Assembly (NCBI GenBank): GCA_905210385.1
Contig: CAJLWS010000099.1
Location: forward strand, 1-5,896
Length of the DNA: 5,896 bases
From: an uncultured Eubacteriales bacterium
GTDB lineage: Bacteria; Bacillota; Clostridia; Oscillospirales; Oscillospiraceae
Direction: 5' to 3'
A model generated the notes under the pieces. It ran no database searches. It was not told where the DNA came from and saw only the letters and a program-made list of their open reading frames with translations. The position numbers and the translations under genes were made by a program. Within the stretch, counting starts at the first letter, position 1; the number at the start of each line of letters is the position of its first letter. Positions 5,331-5,896 of this stretch are shown here, piece after piece.

Positions 5331-5896
5331 TCAAGCGATGAACATCGCATCGCCGAAGGAAAAGAAGCGGTACCGCTCCCGGACGGCCTCCTCATAGGCG
5401 GCCAGCACATGCTCTCGCCCCGCCAGGGCGGACACCAGCATGATCAGGGTGGACTCGGGCAGATGAAAGTTGGTAATCAGCCCATCCAGCACCTTGAAGC
5501 GGTAACCCGGGTAGATATAGATGCTGGTCCACCCCGCCTTGGCCTCCATGTGGCCGTCCTCCGCCGCCCAGCTCTCCACCGTGCGGCAGGAGGTGGTGCC
5601 CACGCAGATCACCCGACCGCCGCCGGCCTTAGTCTGGTTGATCGTGTCCGCCGTCTCCTGGGGGATGACGCAGTACTCCGAATGCATCTCATGGTCCTCC
5701 AGCTCCGCTTCCTTCACCGGGCGGAAGGTGCCAAGGCCCACATGGAGTGTCACGTAGCACACCTTTACACCCATTGCCTGCACCTGCTCCAAAAGCTCCT
5801 TGGTGAAGTGGAGCCCGGCGGTGGGGGCGGCGGCGGATCCGGTCACCCGGGAGTAGACCGTCTGGTACCGCTCGCTGTCCTGCAGCTCCTCCTTGA
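5331..5896 (-). CDS. queA: S-adenosylmethionine:tRNA ribosyltransferase-isomerase (C-terminal part)
   Basis: QueA transfers and rearranges the ribosyl group of S-adenosylmethionine onto preQ1 in tRNA, forming epoxyqueuosine. Only the last 187 codons are present. The frame enters the window at 5896 and QueA is usually about 340-350 residues, so the N-terminal half is missing. Visible family motifs, in order, are ERYQTVYSR leading into GSAAAPTAGLHFTKELL, VTLHVGLGTFRPVKEAE, HSEYCVIP, GRVICVGTTSCRTVESW, and IYPGYRFKVLDGLITNFHLPES. The typical end is RYRFFSFGDAMFIA. The GTG at 5846 lies inside the conserved YSRVTGSAAAP stretch, so it is an internal valine codon and not a start. The gene ends with TGA at 5333-5331. 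Its position upstream of tgt matches the common Firmicutes queA-tgt pairing, except that one gene is inserted between them. Confidence 0.96.
   Translation of the reverse strand, partial: KEELQDSERYQTVYSRVTGSAAAPTAGLHFTKELLEQVQAMGVKVCYVTLHVGLGTFRPVKEAELEDHEMHSEYCVIPQETADTINQTKAGGGRVICVGTTSCRTVESWAAEDGHMEAKAGWTSIYIYPGYRFKVLDGLITNFHLPESTLIMLVSALAGREHVLAAYEEAVRERYRFFSFGDAMFIA

Overview
The window is one strand of tightly packed housekeeping genes, all read leftward (minus strand). It looks like chromosomal DNA of a GC-rich member of the Firmicutes/Clostridia. The reasons are strong purine-rich ribosome binding sites, the queA/tgt/yajC/YrzE-like order also known from Bacillus and Clostridia, and the greA-lysS pairing common in Clostridia. 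A gut Oscillospiraceae-type organism is a plausible guess, but it is inferred from base composition and gene style only. I see no mobile element, CRISPR array, rRNA or tRNA gene.

In the direction of transcription (high to low coordinates) the layout is as follows. (1) queA, 3' part only (5896-5331). (2) A cysteine desulfidase-like gene of the CyuA/YhaM (UPF0597) family (5243-3962), broken by a frameshift near 5018. (3) tgt (3925-2789). (4) A promoter (2744-2716), then yajC (2656-2240) and a small four-helix membrane protein of the YrzE/TIGR04086 type (2151-1726). The membrane protein's start region lies inside a long hairpin. (5) A perfect-consensus promoter (1701-1673), then greA (1569-1096) and lysS (1056 to beyond position 1). 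No gap between genes exceeds about 160 bases, and no gene is supported on the plus strand.

Tgt and QueA perform consecutive steps of queuosine synthesis on tRNA. Tgt inserts preQ1 at the wobble position and QueA adds the epoxycyclopentane-type ring. YajC is the small accessory subunit of the Sec translocase. GreA rescues backtracked RNA polymerase and LysS charges tRNA-Lys. The window is therefore mostly translation, tRNA modification, secretion and transcription fidelity, with one metabolic gene inserted between queA and tgt.

The two observations most worth following are in the metabolic gene and in the YrzE-like leader. The desulfidase frameshift coincides exactly with a GGCA-GGCA tandem duplication, and removing one unit restores a full-length family member. 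In the YrzE-like gene, both the Shine-Dalgarno sequence and the start codon are paired in an extended inverted repeat. I did not find a convincing undescribed multi-gene system here.
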